Assembly (NCBI GenBank): GCA_043228905.1
Contig: JBHGNT010000016.1
Location: 18,786,001-18,850,000, forward strand
From: Azolla caroliniana
Taxonomy: Eukaryota > Polypodiophyta
Reading direction: 5' to 3'
DNA length: 64,000 nucleotides
A program made the position numbers and the translations under genes. Below, one piece after another: positions 1 through 12,500 of the stretch. The notes under the pieces were generated by a model. It searched no databases and had not been told where the DNA came from. It saw only the letters and a program-made list of their open reading frames with translations. The number at the start of each line of letters is the position of its first letter. The stretch's first letter is position 1.

Positions 1-3000
1 TCAACACTCCCCCTCAAGCGCAACTCGAGGTCGGGTTGTGGTGTCATTCTCTGTGGCGGCCGGTTCTTTCAACCGACTTCTCCTGGCGTCGCTCCGCCTT
101 GCTCGTGCTCCTCGTCCGGCCCGGTCCTGTTTGCCGCGACCCCTCTGGTTCTGCACGCCTCGACCTTCTCGGTCGGCATGTCTGCTCATCAGGCCCATCT
201 CAGCTCCTTCGCTGCTATGACTCCGGCGCTTGCCGATCCATCGGTTCCTCCGCGATGGCATTGACTTCCGCTGCGTCCGTGTCTCCTTGGCCTTTGGTTG
301 ATCCGACTCATCCGGATCCAACTCTTGATGCGAATCGGCTGTCTCCGACTCGTTCCAGCTCTTGTCTGAATCGGTATCCTCCGATTCGACTTCCGGCATC
401 AGGCCTTTCACCACATCGGACCACGTCCGGGTCTTGGCCTTCTCCGTGCTTCCCTCGGCTTCTTCAACCAGTTCACCGAAATCGAATTCTTCATTCGACT
501 CCGCATCATGGTCATTACCGCCGTGATGACCTCCGCACAGCATGCACTTCTCTTCCTGAGTGCACACTTCTTCTTCCTTCCGGTTGGCTCGGTCCTTCTT
601 GACTCTGCCACCACAGCCGCTTGCTCCGACTTGTTCCGATGTGTCGACTTCCTTCGTCGGTTCGGCTTCTTTCTTCTTCTTGTCTCCCCTTCTTCCGGTT
701 CTTCTCTTACCGACTGGTTCAACAATTTCTTTGCCTTTGGTGCCCTTGCTTCTCCCCTTCAAGTGCGGCACGTCGAGATGCTGAACACCAAGCATGTTGG
801 TAAAGTGCTGCAACTTGTCAGATCTGAGCGGCTTGGTGAAGATGTCGGCAAATTGCCGATCCGTGTGAACATACCGAAGTTCAACTTCACCGCTTAGGAC
901 CCACTCACGCACAAAATGATAATGCACTTCTATGTGCTTCGTGCGAGCATGGAACACAGGGTTCTTGGTGAGCTGCATGCTGCTGATGTTATCACAATAA
1001 ATCGGGATCGGGGTCGGTACCTCGATCCGCAAGTCTCGCAGCAGTCGCCGAAGCCAAATGGCTTCGCAAGTAGCCACGGTCGCGCCTCGGTATTCAGCCT
1101 CAGTGCTAGACAGAGCCACTATTGGCTGCTTTTTGCTGCTCCACGCAATAGCTGCGTTCCCAAGAGAAAACATAAATCCGGAAGTCGATTGGCGATCTGA
1201 CACATCGTCGGCCCAGTCAGCATCCGTGTAGCCGACCAGCTCTTCAATTATACTTCGCCAGTATAACAGTCCTCGGTCCTTCGTGCCGCTTACATATTGC
1301 AATATTTGTTGCGCGCACTGAAGGTGCTCAACAGTCGGCTTCTGCATGAATTGGCTTGTCACTCCGACCGGATAGCTGATGTCGGGTCGGGTGATGGACA
1401 AATATATAAGGCTTCCAATGATTTGTCGGAACCATTTCTCATTGCAGGCCGGTCCGGAGTTGGGACAGAGTTTCTGGTTCCGGTCCAAGGGTGTGGAGAC
1501 AGGTCGACACTCTGTCATGCCGAACTTGTACAACATATTTAACGCGTAATGTCGTTGTGAAAGCAATATGCCATCGGGGGTGTGGATCACCTCGATCCCG
1601 AGGAAGTAATGAAGGTCCCCCAGGTCCTTCATCTCAAATGCGTCCGACAACTGGGACTTGACGCGGTTGATTTCAGAAAGGTCCGGTCCGGTGATGACTA
1701 AATCATCAACATATAGCAGTATACATACCGGACCGTCTGAGCCTTTCCGGATGAACAATGAAGAGTCCGACTTGGAGGCCGCGAATCCCATCTTACACAA
1801 CCGGTGTGTGATTTTCGCATTCCAAGCTCGGAGGTCTTGCTTCAAGCCGTAAAGTGACTTCTTCAGTCGACATACCGCCGACTTGTTCATCTCTGATTGG
1901 AAACCAGGGGGTTGGATCATATAGACCCGTTCTTGAAGATCTCCTTGAAGGAAGGCATTCTTCACATCTATCTGGTGAAGATGCCACCCCCTTTCCACAG
2001 CAACCGCTAGCACCACACGAATCGTCGTCATCTTCGCGACAGGAGCGAAGGTGTCGTCGTAATCAATTCCGTGGATCTACGCGTACCCCTTCGCCACTAA
2101 TCGGGCCTTGTACCAGTTAACTGAACCGTCGGTGTTGTACTTTACCTTGTACACCCACTTGCATCTAATTGGTTTGCAGTGACGGGGAGGGTCAACCAGG
2201 TCCCATGTCTCGTTGGCATCCAGTGCCTGCATTTCTTCCTCCATAGCGGCACGCCAATTTGCGTCCTTTGCCGCTTCTGCGTAGCTCTTCGGCTCACGCA
2301 CTTCCGCCACCTTAGTCATGTACGCATAGTGATGCGCCATGTACTCATTCTACCCGTACCACTTGATGGGATCCTTCTAGCGGGTGGACCAGCGTAATTC
2401 ATCGTTGCCCGTATTGAGGCCCTTCTTGGCCGGTCCGGACTTCGTTGTCGAAGATCTGCCTTTCTCCTTGCCAGAGTCGGATGCACACCGATCCGACTGA
2501 TCGTTGCCGGTTTCGAATTCCGGCATCTTCTTTTTCCCTTTCTCTTTGCGCGTGAATCGTCTCCTCGGTTCCTTGCGCGGGGAGAGCACGGCAGAGTCTC
2601 CACTACTCGCCGGTTCCTCATCGGAATGGTTAGATTGACTTAGTCTCTCGTTCGGTCCGCTCAACCGAAACGATTCCGGACTCTCATCTTGAGTCCATGC
2701 TTCATCATCCTCTACCTGGACCGGTTCTGGCTCACTAGCCTCATCCTCTGGCATCGGGACGGGATCGGAAGTCGGAGTCGGTAAGGAATACCATGATGCC
2801 AATTCATCGAACTCGACATCTCGGCTAACTCGGACCTGCTTTGTCCGGGGGTTATAACACTTATAACCTTTTTGCTCTTGAGCATAGCCGACGAGGATGC
2901 ATTTTTCTGATTTTGCATCCAACTTCCTCCGCTTCTCATCTGGCACATGCACATATGCAATGCTACCGAATATCCTAAGGTGTCTTCAATTCGGCTTGCG

Positions 3001-5100
3001 CCCGAAATACAGCTCGTGAGCTGACACCTTGTCACCGATCCGGTTCTGGATGTAGACGGCCGTTCGGACCGCCTCCGCCCAGTAGAATTTGGGCATGCTC
3101 TTCTCGTCCAGCATTGCCCTTGCCGCATCAATAAGCGATCGGTTCTTCCTTTCGGCGACACCGTTTTGTTGCGGTGTGTATCTGCAGCTGTACTCGTGCC
3201 GAATTCCTTTTTGTTGTAGATAGCTGTTGATTTGGCCGGAAAAATATTCTTTTCCGCCATCCGACCGCAGGCATTTGATCTTCCTCTCTGATTCCCGTTC
3301 CACCATCTTCTGGAGGCTCCGGAAACATTCGAAGACTTCACTCTTCCGCTCAATGAGGTAGATCCATGTGTGTTGTGTATAGTCGTCGATGAAGGAGATG
3401 AAATATTGACTCTCGCCAAGACTAACATTCTGTGACGGTCCCCACACATCCGAATGGATAAGGTCGAGCTTGTTACGGCTCCGGTTTCATTCGGTGGGGA
3501 ATGGAAGCCGGTGTTGCTTCCCGAGTTGGCAGGCTTCACATACTTGGGATCTCCGGCCACTAAACTTCGGCAAACTGAAAACAACTTGTTTCGTTTGCAG
3601 GTCTTGAAGCCTCTGGTAATTGATGTGGCCTATCCGCTTGTGCCACAGGTTGATGTCCGACTCAACCTTCTATCCTTTTGCGAATAGAGCGGTGCCGACG
3701 TCATTGGTGTCGAGGATAAACATCCTCCTGTCTCTGCGCCCTTGTGCAATAACTTCGCCCTCATCCTCAATGAAGCACCCAAGGTGCGTAAACCGCACTT
3801 GCATCCCCTGGTCAACAATCTGTCCGACCGACACCAGGTTCTTCGTGATCGTCGGAACGTGTAACACGTCCATCAACTTCCCCTTCTGTCGGATGTGGCT
3901 CAAAGGGACTTCTCCGACATGCACGATTGGGTGAGGAGTGTCATCTCCGGTTTCGACTACTCCTAGTTGATCTGGTTTCTCCAACAAAGAGAACCACTCC
4001 TTGTGGCTCGTTATGTGGTTTGACACGCCGGAATCAACATACCACACTTCCTCCGATTTGGAAGTGGTCTTCTTCATTGAGTTCGCCTTGTGCTTCATCA
4101 CCAAGGCTGGCCCCTTACCGTTCTTGGATCCTCCCGATCCGTTTGCGTAGTGCGAGCTTTGCCGGCCATCCTTAGCGGCCTTGCCGGATCCGGATTTGTT
4201 CGAATCGGCGCGCTTTCTCCAGCACTTGCTTTCTCTGTAGCCCTTCTTGCCACAATACCAGCATTCCGTTGTGGATTTGTTTTGCCGGCCTCCACTACTG
4301 CATTGACTCCCCCTGCTCTCGGAGGGTTCGGAATTGCTGTCGGCACAATCTTTGTGCCATCGTTCTTGCTCTTGCCGGCCGCCTCCATTGCGTGCTGACC
4401 CGCCTCATCCACCACGCCCACGGGACTGATCCGCCTCCGTGTACAACATCCGGTTGTTAGTGGGTGCGCTAGTTGACGCACCGGCGTGGTTCTCCTCTAC
4501 AAGGAGCATCGACTGTAAGTCGAAAAATGACGGCGTATTCTCCCTTGTACAAACCGCCGTCCGAAAGGCTTTGTACTTAGACGCCAAGCCCCCAAGATAG
4601 GCCTGTACCATCTCGTCTTCCTCTACAGTGACGTTAATAGAGGCAAGCGAGTCACAGATCTCTTTGATTCGGGCCGTATAGTCAGCCACCGACAAGTCCC
4701 TCTGTCGGACATTGCTCAACTCTTGTCGGAGTTGCAGCTTTCGGGCTGTAGTGCTTGCGGCGAAAACCTTCTTCAGGTTTCCCCAAGCCTCCTTCGGCGT
4801 CTTGGCGTCTCGGATTTGGCTCAGCAACTGATCCCCAACACTGGATGCAAAGCAGTACATCACTCTGCTTGCCGATTGTTCCCACGCTGGGAAGTCCTCA
4901 TGTGTCGTATTAGGTATTGTTTCATTCGTTCGTTCCATGAAACTCCAATAGCCATGCCCCAGTAGGTACTGATGCATTTTGTACGACCAGAATGCATAGT
5001 TGCTCTGGTCGAGTTTCTCTGTGGGAAGTGAACTTGCCATACCTCTGTCCATAACCGCTTCAGTGTCTGTTCTTGCGACCTGTTGGGTTTTGCTTCTCAA
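1..5100 (-). pseudogene. Copia gag-pol polyprotein, one frame with nonsense codons (A1)
   Basis: From the ATG at 5100 one minus-strand frame runs to about position 1, roughly 1,700 codons, broken only by stops: TGA 4405-4407, TAG 3670-3672, TGA 3487-3489, TGA 2986-2988, TAG 2377-2379, a TAG near 2352 and TAG 2077-2079. Domains in order: UBN2-type gag (5100-4500), CCHC knuckle near 4260 (CWYCGKKGYRESKC), protease WYVDSGVSNHIT (usually DSGAS), GAG-pre-integrase and integrase (3700-2990; SDGGKEY, then PQQNGVAERKNR), RT with YVDDL at about 1710, and RNase H (TDADW, STEAEY). After the usual C-terminus (TKPL near 820) the frame continues about 256 codons into a charged Lys/Glu/Arg-rich tail with a Cys/His cluster (CMLCGGHH, about 543-505). 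Several stops read as deaminated CAG or CGA; the site at 2986 has two changes against A2. Confidence 0.9.
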
Positions 5101-5135
5101 GGCGAATGTCTGCAGCAGAGGTTCTCAACCCTCGC

Positions 5136-5147
5136 GCTCTGATACCA
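5136..5147 (-). other. Primer-binding site, initiator tRNA-Met type (A1)
   Basis: Minus strand reads TGGTATCAGAGC, the standard plant copia primer-binding site complementary to initiator tRNA-Met. It lies directly next to the LTR that begins at 5148. Confidence 0.92.
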
Positions 5148-5563
5148 TGTAAACGATTGCTTGCGGAAGCGTTAGAGAAGCAGAGAAAAACAGAAAATAT
5201 GCAGAGAGTACACGGGAGAGACAGAGAGAGCAGAACGTAAAAATTATCTTCAAAACTAATAGTAAACACTATGTACATACTCTGTGCTCAGTAGCACTAT
5301 TTATACAAGTCCTACACGGACTGACAGAAGTATTGTGTACTTCAATGCTCACACGAGCATCTGACACTAACTCTGAGACTATAACTACCTAGTAATCTAA
5401 CTTATTACTAGGCTTCCGGTTACTGCTGGATCCGGTTAACTGGCTCTCTGCTCACCGACTCTGTAGCTTGCTGGCTCAGTTGCTCACCGGCATACCGATT
5501 TGTCTCACTTACCGGCTCAGGCTTTTCAGCCGATCCAGCTCCAGTTGAGCTTGCCGCTCAACA
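5148..5563 (-). repeat. 5' LTR of copia A1
   Basis: About 416 bp bounded by TG (5148) and CA (5563). It shares a start (tgt...gcggaagcgtt), a GA-rich stretch near 5213 and an end (ttgagcttgc.gctcaaca) with the LTRs of A2 and the solo LTR at 23458-23902. Confidence 0.88.
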
Positions 5564-5948
5564 GGATCCAACTTTGCTCTCTTGTCTTTTGCAACATGCA
5601 CATATGCGAGACACCCGAAAACCTTCAGATGCTAGTAAGACACGTCTTTACCGGTCCATACTCTCTGTGGTGTGTCTCCTTCCAAGGGTGCTGAGGGTGA
5701 ACCGTTAATCACATACGTTGCCGTCCTTAACACCTCAACCCAAAACATCTTGGGTAACTTTGCATGGGCTAGCATGCTTCCAACTCTCTCCATTATGGTC
5801 CACTTCATCCATTCGGCCAACCCGTTCAATTCCAACGTCTTCGGCACGGTGAATTCGAGCCGGATTCCCTTTGACTGGCAGTACTCCTCGAACCGCCCCC
5901 GGTATTCTCCTGCATTATCTACTCAAACCGCTTTCAGCTTCCAACCGG

Positions 5949-6561
5949 TGTCCAAGTATTCCTCGTGGATGCGTGGAATGAGGCGAGACCTCGGGGGTCT
6001 TGTACCGAAGAGCAAGAGAGAAAGGAGAAAGGAAGGGACCCACTACGTGCGAGCGTAGATTCACAGGGACACGGCCCTTCAACACAAAGACGCGAGTGGG
6101 ACACCGACACAGGGAGACGCGAATGTATGTATATATATATGTTAACAAGACAAACAACAAGAAGCACGATGTTGGTTACAACCGAACAGGCCGACGAACA
6201 GATGTCGATGCCTGTTCGTAAACGCACAGAAAGGAAGAAGTAGGTTGGAGGTGCTGCCGAAAGCACTCGGGCATTCCTCAGAGCAGCGCGAGCCTCCCGA
6301 AACCTGCACAGAACGAAGCTACGGAGCTTGGAAGAGAGAGAAGCCTTCGGCCAACAACCCGACAGCACTTCGTCCTCTCTATCCGCGATTCGTTTCCTCT
6401 TCCCCGTCTCCCTCCTTTTATAGGCATGAAAGGAGCCGTTTCCCATTAACTTCCTACCTACCGAGGATCTTCTATGTACAACATAAGACGTACGTGCATG
6501 AAGAGCCGGTTCCTACGCTCCGGTGCACCGATTCCGCTTGTGGACGGTTTTCTTCACGACA
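5949..6561 (-). repeat. Solo LTR of an unidentified retrotransposon
   Basis: A 613-bp block interrupts the integrase reading of C1 between codons adjacent in the related copy C2. It begins TGTC (5949) and ends GACA (6561), a short terminal inverted repeat typical of LTRs. Flanks are ACCGG (5944-5948) and ATCGG (6561-6565, sharing the last A), an imperfect 5-bp duplication. The minus strand carries a TATA-like CCTATAAAAGG near 6415-6425, so transcription would run leftward. No internal domain and no second copy were seen. Confidence 0.75.
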
Positions 6562-7521
6562 TCGGTTTCTCTTTCCACTCTCGTGTGGAGTTCCTTGAAG
6601 ACAAACAACACCTGATCCTTTGTCTTTAGCGGTGAGACCCACAACTTCCGACTGTGGTCGGCTATGAACACCACGAAGTACTACGATCCGGCATGTGACT
6701 TCGTGTCCACTTGACACACATCAGTATGCACCAGCTCTAGTGGTGCATTCCGTCTCATTGGTGGTCTTGACTGGAAGGAGGTTCGGTTTTGCTTGCCGGC
6801 CAGGGAATCAACACACTTCTCAAGTCGCACGTCCTTCACCAGAATGAGATTGTCTTAGGCAAGTCTCCTCATCCCCTTCTGGCTCATATGGCAAAACCTC
6901 TTGTGCCACAACTCACCGGAAGTGTCGGATGCTATGTTCAATTCTTCTTGGCATATCCGTGCGTGCATCAAGTATAGTGTGTTGATCTTCCGGGCTCTAG
7001 CCACGATCAGGCTTCCTTTGCTAAACTTCATGACTCCGTTCCGGATGCTACCCATGTAGCCTTCATCATCTAGCCGACCAGCTGATATCAGGTTCAAACC
7101 GAACCTTCGAAACGTGTCAGACATCCTTCAACAACAATTTGCATCCGATTGATGTCGTCAACAACACATCTCTTATGCTGACAATTCGGCATGTACCTTC
7201 ATTACCCATCCAGACACAGTCATGATCTCCGGCTATGTAGGATGAGAAGCATTTCCGATCCGGTGTCAGATGGAATGATGCTCCGGAATCGACAACCCAC
7301 ATTGTCTCGTCGCCGACAAGGTTTAACTCATTCTCCTCAGTGATGGCATCAGTTCCTCTTCACTTGTCCCGATTGCCTACATTCCATTGCGATCCGGGCC
7401 TCTCTGATCCAAACCGTTTCGGTCCGAACTCTTCTTCGAATCGGTGGTGCCAGTTTCTTTCTCTTTCCGGAAATGCCGACAGTTCTTCTGGAAGTGCCCC
7501 AACTTCCAACAATAGAAGCAA

Positions 7522-8162
7522 TGACGGAAACTCAACGCTCCTTATGCACAACGCTCGGCCACAACCGAGCTTAGAATGATACACAGAAAAAGGGGAAATA
7601 AAACATGACACAAAGAAGAGACGAGGTACACAGGAGGTTTACGTGGAAAACCCCAAACTAGGGGAAAAACCATGGCAGCCCACGGGCTGCAAACTATCAC
7701 TATGATGGAATGTACAACAATGAGTTCACTGAGGCACCAACCTCGTGCTCACAGATCTTCGCCACAGGCGGCGGTTACAACAGAGGCAACGACCTCTTTC
7801 TTTCTCTCACTCACTATACAGTTACACACACACTCTATTCTTGCACCAACAAGAATGACAACAACAACAACAAAAGTTTGCCCTAAGTCATATTTATACT
7901 AATATGACTTTTAGGCTATTTACACATATAGCCTCGATGGGCTCTCAGAAACATATTCACAAATATGTCTCCTCATCCGATTCATACCGGGTCTGCACCA
8001 TCCGGCTCTCCGTAGCCGGGTACTCCTCATCCGGTTCATGCCGGGTCTGCACCATCCGGCTCTCCGTAGCCGGGTACTCATCATACGGTATCGGCCTTGG
8101 CCGAGATTGTTCGTCGGCACTGTTCTTCTCCCTTTCCATCCGGAGGGACCTGTCTCCCAACA
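7522..8162 (-). repeat. Solo LTR of the copia C family
   Basis: 641 bp whose reverse complement matches the LTR of C2 (60590-61244) end to end, including TGTTGGGAGACAGG at its start and a tandem 'ccggctacggagagccggatggtgc' type repeat. It sits in the gag zinc-knuckle region of C1, with a perfect AGCAA duplication at 7517-7521 and 8163-8167. One LTR with an intact target duplication is the usual product of LTR-LTR recombination. Confidence 0.93.
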
Positions 8163-8876
8163 AGCAAGTGGACCTCCCCCTTGACTTTGACCTCGTCCCC
8201 AACTTTTCCCGGTTCTAGGGACTCCGATTCTGCTGTCTTCCTCGTTGTGCTTCCGATTTGGTAATAAGGGCTTTGGAGTCGGAGATCACTTCCTTGTCTT
8301 TCCGATGCACCTCTTCATCTAGCAAGCTTGACTTTACTCTTGCTAGGGAAAACTGTTTTCCTTTTGGCCCGGCGTTGCCCAATGTGACTACTAGCATCTC
8401 CCAACTATCCGAGAGGGAACTGAGCAATAGCAATGCGAATACCTCATCGGCAAGAGGTACTTCCAACGAGGTGGCTTGGTTGATAAGCCCCTGGAAGGTA
8501 TTCATGTACTCCACCATACTAGAGCCGTCCTAGTACCGGAGTCTCACTAACTTCCGGAATACCGAAATCCGATTTACGGTGTTTTTACTCTCCAGCATAG
8601 TGTCGATTTTCTCCCAAAACACATGAGCTTTACTTTCTTCATTGAAGTTGTTATATACGCTCATGTCGATAAAACACCGGATGTACGCTGTTGTCTTCAT
8701 GTGCATCAACTCCCATGTCGTGGCATCGATCTTGTTCGGTTTCTTGTCCCCGAACTGTATCGGCAGCCAGAGATCTTTGACCACGAGCATGTCCCTCATC
8801 TTCGACTTCCACACTGGGTAGTTGGAGCCGGTGAGCTTGAATATGCCGCCGAATGATTCTTCCATTTCCTTTGTTC

Positions 8877-8888
8877 GCTCTGATACCA
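8877..8888 (-). other. Primer-binding site of copia C1
   Basis: Minus strand TGGTATCAGAGC, identical to the tRNA-Met sites of A1 and C2. It lies between the gag start and the C1 5' LTR. Confidence 0.9.
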
Positions 8889-8891
8889 TAT

Positions 8892-9041
8892 TGTAGAAAA
8901 TAGCGCAAAATATTGCTCGGCCATAACCGAGTCTTGAATCACTTCAATGAGAATCAAACACAGAAATGGGAAGTAGGGAGTGAACGCATGTACACACACA
9001 AACAACGATAGAGAACACATCATGTTTACGTGGAAAACCCT
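8892..9041 (-). repeat. 5' LTR of C1, first part
   Basis: Begins TGTAG at 8892 next to the primer-binding site and ends at the insertion point of A2. It continues at 14810. Resembles the C2 LTR around 'gtttacgtggaaaaccc'. Confidence 0.85.
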
Positions 9042-9149
9042 TGTAGATGTTAACGTGCAGAAACATTAGGCAGAACCAGCTCAGCCGGATAGCAACAGAG
9101 AATAAGATGAAGGTTTAATGGAGAAGCTTAATACACAGAGAATACGCGT

Positions 9150-9190
<41 letters not shown>

Positions 9191-9524
9191 CAGAACATAA
9201 ACTCTATTCAAAATAACACTCTGAAAACTCTGTATATACAACGTGCTAAACAACACTATTTATACAAGTCCATAAAGGACTGACAGAAGTACTAACAAGT
9301 ACTTCAATATTCCTACATGTGATTGACACTAACTATGAGATAATGATTACCTATAGTCTAGGCTACTACTAGGCTTCCGGTTCCCGCTCGAATCTGGCTC
9401 TCTGATCCGTCTCCCTGATCCAGCCGGTTGTTTCCGGATACCGATCCGACTCATCCTTCTGGATGCTGATCCGGCTCAGGCTTCTTCAACCGATCTAGAT
9501 CCAGTTGAGCTTGCTCGCTCAACA
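9042..9524 (-). repeat. 3' LTR of A2
   Basis: 483 bp, TGTAGATG...CTCAACA, with a (GA)n tract at about 9146-9184 that also occurs in the other LTR at about 14482-14523. It is longer than its partner, mostly through missing pieces in the latter. Confidence 0.9.
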
Positions 9525-12500
9525 CTCCCCCTCAAGCTCAACTTGAGGTCAAATCATGGTGTTAGTGTTCGTGGCAGCCGATCCTTCCACCCGACTCCTT
9601 ATGGCGTCATCACGCCTTGCTCGCGCTCTTCGTCTGGTCTGGTTCCGCTTCCCGCGACCCGTCTGGTACTGTGCACCTCGACCTCCTCGGTCAGCTTGTC
9701 TGCGCAACAGGCCCATTTCAACTCCCTCGCTTGTTGACCCGTCGGTTCCTTCGTGTTGGCGTCGACTTCCGCTGTGTTCGTGTCTGCTTGGCCTTTAGTT
9801 GATACGACTTCTCCAAATCTTGAACCAAATCGGTTTCCTTCGATTCGTTCTAGCTCTTGTCTGAATTGGTGTTCTCCAACTCGTCTTCTGATTTCAGGCC
9901 CTTCACCATATCAGACCAGGTCCAGGTCTTGGCCCTCTCCTTCCGGTTAGCTTTGTCCTTCTTGATTCTGCCAGCGCTGCCGCTTGTTCCGATTTGTTCG
10001 GATGTGCCAACTCCCTTCGTCGACTCGGCTTCCTTATTCCAATTGTCTCGCCCTTTGTTGGTTCTTTCTTCCTCTCCAGCTCCTTGTCCGGTGCCATCCG
10101 TTCCCTTTCCTTTTCTCCCCCTCAAGTGCGGCACGTCGAGATAGTGAACACCAAGCATTTCGGTGAAGTGTTGCAACTTGACCGATCCGAGCGGTTTGGT
10201 GAAGATATCGGCAACTTGCCGATCCGTCTGAACATACCGAAGTTCAACTTCACCACTCAAAACCCGCTCACGCACAAAGTGATAGTGGACTTCTATGTGC
10301 TTCGTTCGAGCATGAAACACGGGGTTCTTGGTGAGCTGTATGCTGCTCATGTTGTCACAGTAGATTAGGATCGGGGTCGGCACCTCGATCCGGAGATCTC
10401 GCTGTAGTCTCCGAAGCCAGATGGCCTCAGTGCTCAACAGAACCACTGTTGGCTGCTTTTTGCTGCTCCACGCAATAGTTGTGCTACCTAGAGAAAACAT
10501 GTAACCAGAGGTGGATCGGCGATCCATGCATCACCATCCCAGTCGGCATCTGTATATCTAACTAGCTCTTGGGTTATATCATGCCGATAGAACAGTCCCC
10601 GGTCCTTCGTGCCGCTCACATACTACAATATTTGATGTGCACACTGAAGGTGCTCCACGGTTGGCTTCTGCATGAATTGGTTGATCACACCGACCGGATA
10701 ACTGATGTCGAGTCAGGTGATTGTCAAGTATATCAGGCTTCCGACAATTTGTCGAAACTATTTCTCATCGCAGGTTGGTCTGGAGTTGGGACGGAGCTTC
10801 TGTTTCCGGTCCAGGGCTGTGGAGACAGGTTGGCATTCCGTCATGCCGAACTTGTACAACATATTCAACACATAGTGTCATTGTGAGAGCAATATGTTGT
10901 CGGGGGTTTGGATCACCTCGATCCCAAGAAAATAATGAAGGTCCCCCGGGTCCTTCATTTCAAATGCGTCCGACAGCTGGGACTTTACTCGGCCGATTTC
11001 ATTGAGTCTGGGTCCGGTGATGACTAAATCATCAACATAAAGTAGGATGCAAACCAACGCAACCGGTGCATGATCTTCGCATTCCAAGCTGAAGGGGCTT
11101 GTTTCAAACTGTAAAGCAAATTCTTAAGCCGGCACACCACCGACTTGTTCATCTCTGACTGAAAAACCGAGAGGTTGGATCATATAGACCCATTCTTCAA
11201 AGGTCACCTTGAAGAAACGCATTCTTCACATCCATCTGGTGAAGATTCCACCCCCTTGCCGCAGCAACTGCCAGTACCACACGAACCGTCATCACCTTTG
11301 CTACCGGAGCGAAGGTCTCGTCGTAGTCGATTCCATGGGTCTGTGCATATCCCTTCGCCACTAATTGGGCCTTGTACCGATTAACCGAACCGTCGTCATT
11401 GTACTTTACCTTGTACACCCATTTGCAACTGATCGGTTTACAGTGTCGGGGAGGGTCAATGAGGTCCCATGTGTCGTTGGCATCGAGTACCCACATTTCT
11501 TCCTCCATAGCGGCATGCCAATTTGCATCCTTTGCCGCTTTTGCGTAGCTCTCTAGCTCACGCACTTCCGTCACTTTGGTCATGTACGCATAATGATGCG
11601 CCATGTACTCATTGTACCTGTACCGCATAACGGGGTTCTTCTGGCGGGATGACCAGTGTAACTTGTCGTTACCCAGTTTGAGGCCCTTCTTGGCCGATTC
11701 AAACTTCCTTCTGAAGATCCTCCTTCTTCCTTTCCGGAGTCGTATTCGTTCCGATCTGACTCAACGTTGCCAGTTTCGTATTCCGGCATCTTCTTCTTCC
11801 CCTTCTCTTTGTGCGTGAACCGTCTCCTCGGTTCCTTGCGCGGGGAGAGCACGGCAGAGTCTCCACTATTCACTGGTTCCTCATCCGACTGGTCATCCCG
11901 ACTCAGCCACTCATTTGGTCCACTTAGCCTCTCTTCTAGAGTGACGAGTTCTTCATCTTCTGCTTGGACCTCCTCAGGTTCACTAGCCTCATCTTCCGGA
12001 ATCGGGTCTTCGTCGGGAGTTGGAGTTGGAGTCAATAGGGAGTACCATGATGCCATCTCATCAAACTCGACATCTCGACTTACTCGGACCTGCGAAGTCT
12101 AGGGGTTATATCACTTATAATCCTTTTGCTCATGCGAGTAACCGACTAGGATGCACTTCTCTGACTTCGGATCCAGCTTCCTTTGCTTCTTATCCGGTAC
12201 ATGCACATATGCTATGCTACTGAATATCCGAAGGTGTCTCAAATTCGGCTTCCGCCTGAAATACAACTCATGTGCTGACACCTTGTCACCGATCCGGTTT
12301 TGGATGTAGACGGCCATCCGGACCGCCTAAGCCCAGTAGAAATGGGGCATGCTCTTCTCCTCCATCATTTCCCTTGCCGCGTCAACAATCAAGCAATTCT
12401 TCCTTTCGGCCACACCGTTTTGCTCCGGTGTGTATCTACAGCTGAATTCTCTCCCGAATTGCGTTCTACTACAAATAATTGTTGAATTGATCGGAAAAGT

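Larger units (their letters stand above)
1..5563 (-). mobile_element. Ty1/copia LTR retrotransposon A1 (nearly complete)
   Basis: Minus-strand copia element. Bases 1-6 (TCAACA) are the last bases of its 3' LTR; a purine-rich tract (on the minus strand) lies at 7-19, the pol and gag coding region at 1-5100, the primer-binding site at 5136-5147 and the 5' LTR at 5148-5563. Domain order along the minus strand is gag, protease, integrase, RT, RNase H, as in copia and not gypsy. It is inserted in the integrase C-terminal region of copia C1, which resumes at 5564 (AGGAT there should be one target-duplication copy; the other lies outside the window). Confidence 0.93.
5564..8876 (-). pseudogene. Copia gag-protease-integrase remnant (C1)
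   Basis: Minus-strand pieces in order: gag at 8876-8215 (GGIFKLTGSNYPVWKSKMRD, UBN2-type), then, beyond the solo LTR, the zinc-knuckle region near 7520-7440, protease WVVDSGASFHLTPD near 7300-7260, GAG-pre-integrase (LWHKRFCHMSQKGMRRLA, about 6906-6855), and integrase core 6720-6562 plus 5948-5600 (LELNGLAEWMKWTIMERV, then FGCLAYVHVAKD). Frameshifts and stops break every part and two insertions interrupt it. The family is distinct from A1/A2 by sequence. Confidence 0.85.

Noticed and set aside
4098-4481. 127-residue minus-strand frame in the A1 gag region
   Set aside because: Overlaps the real gag zinc-knuckle reading in another frame and has no family marks.
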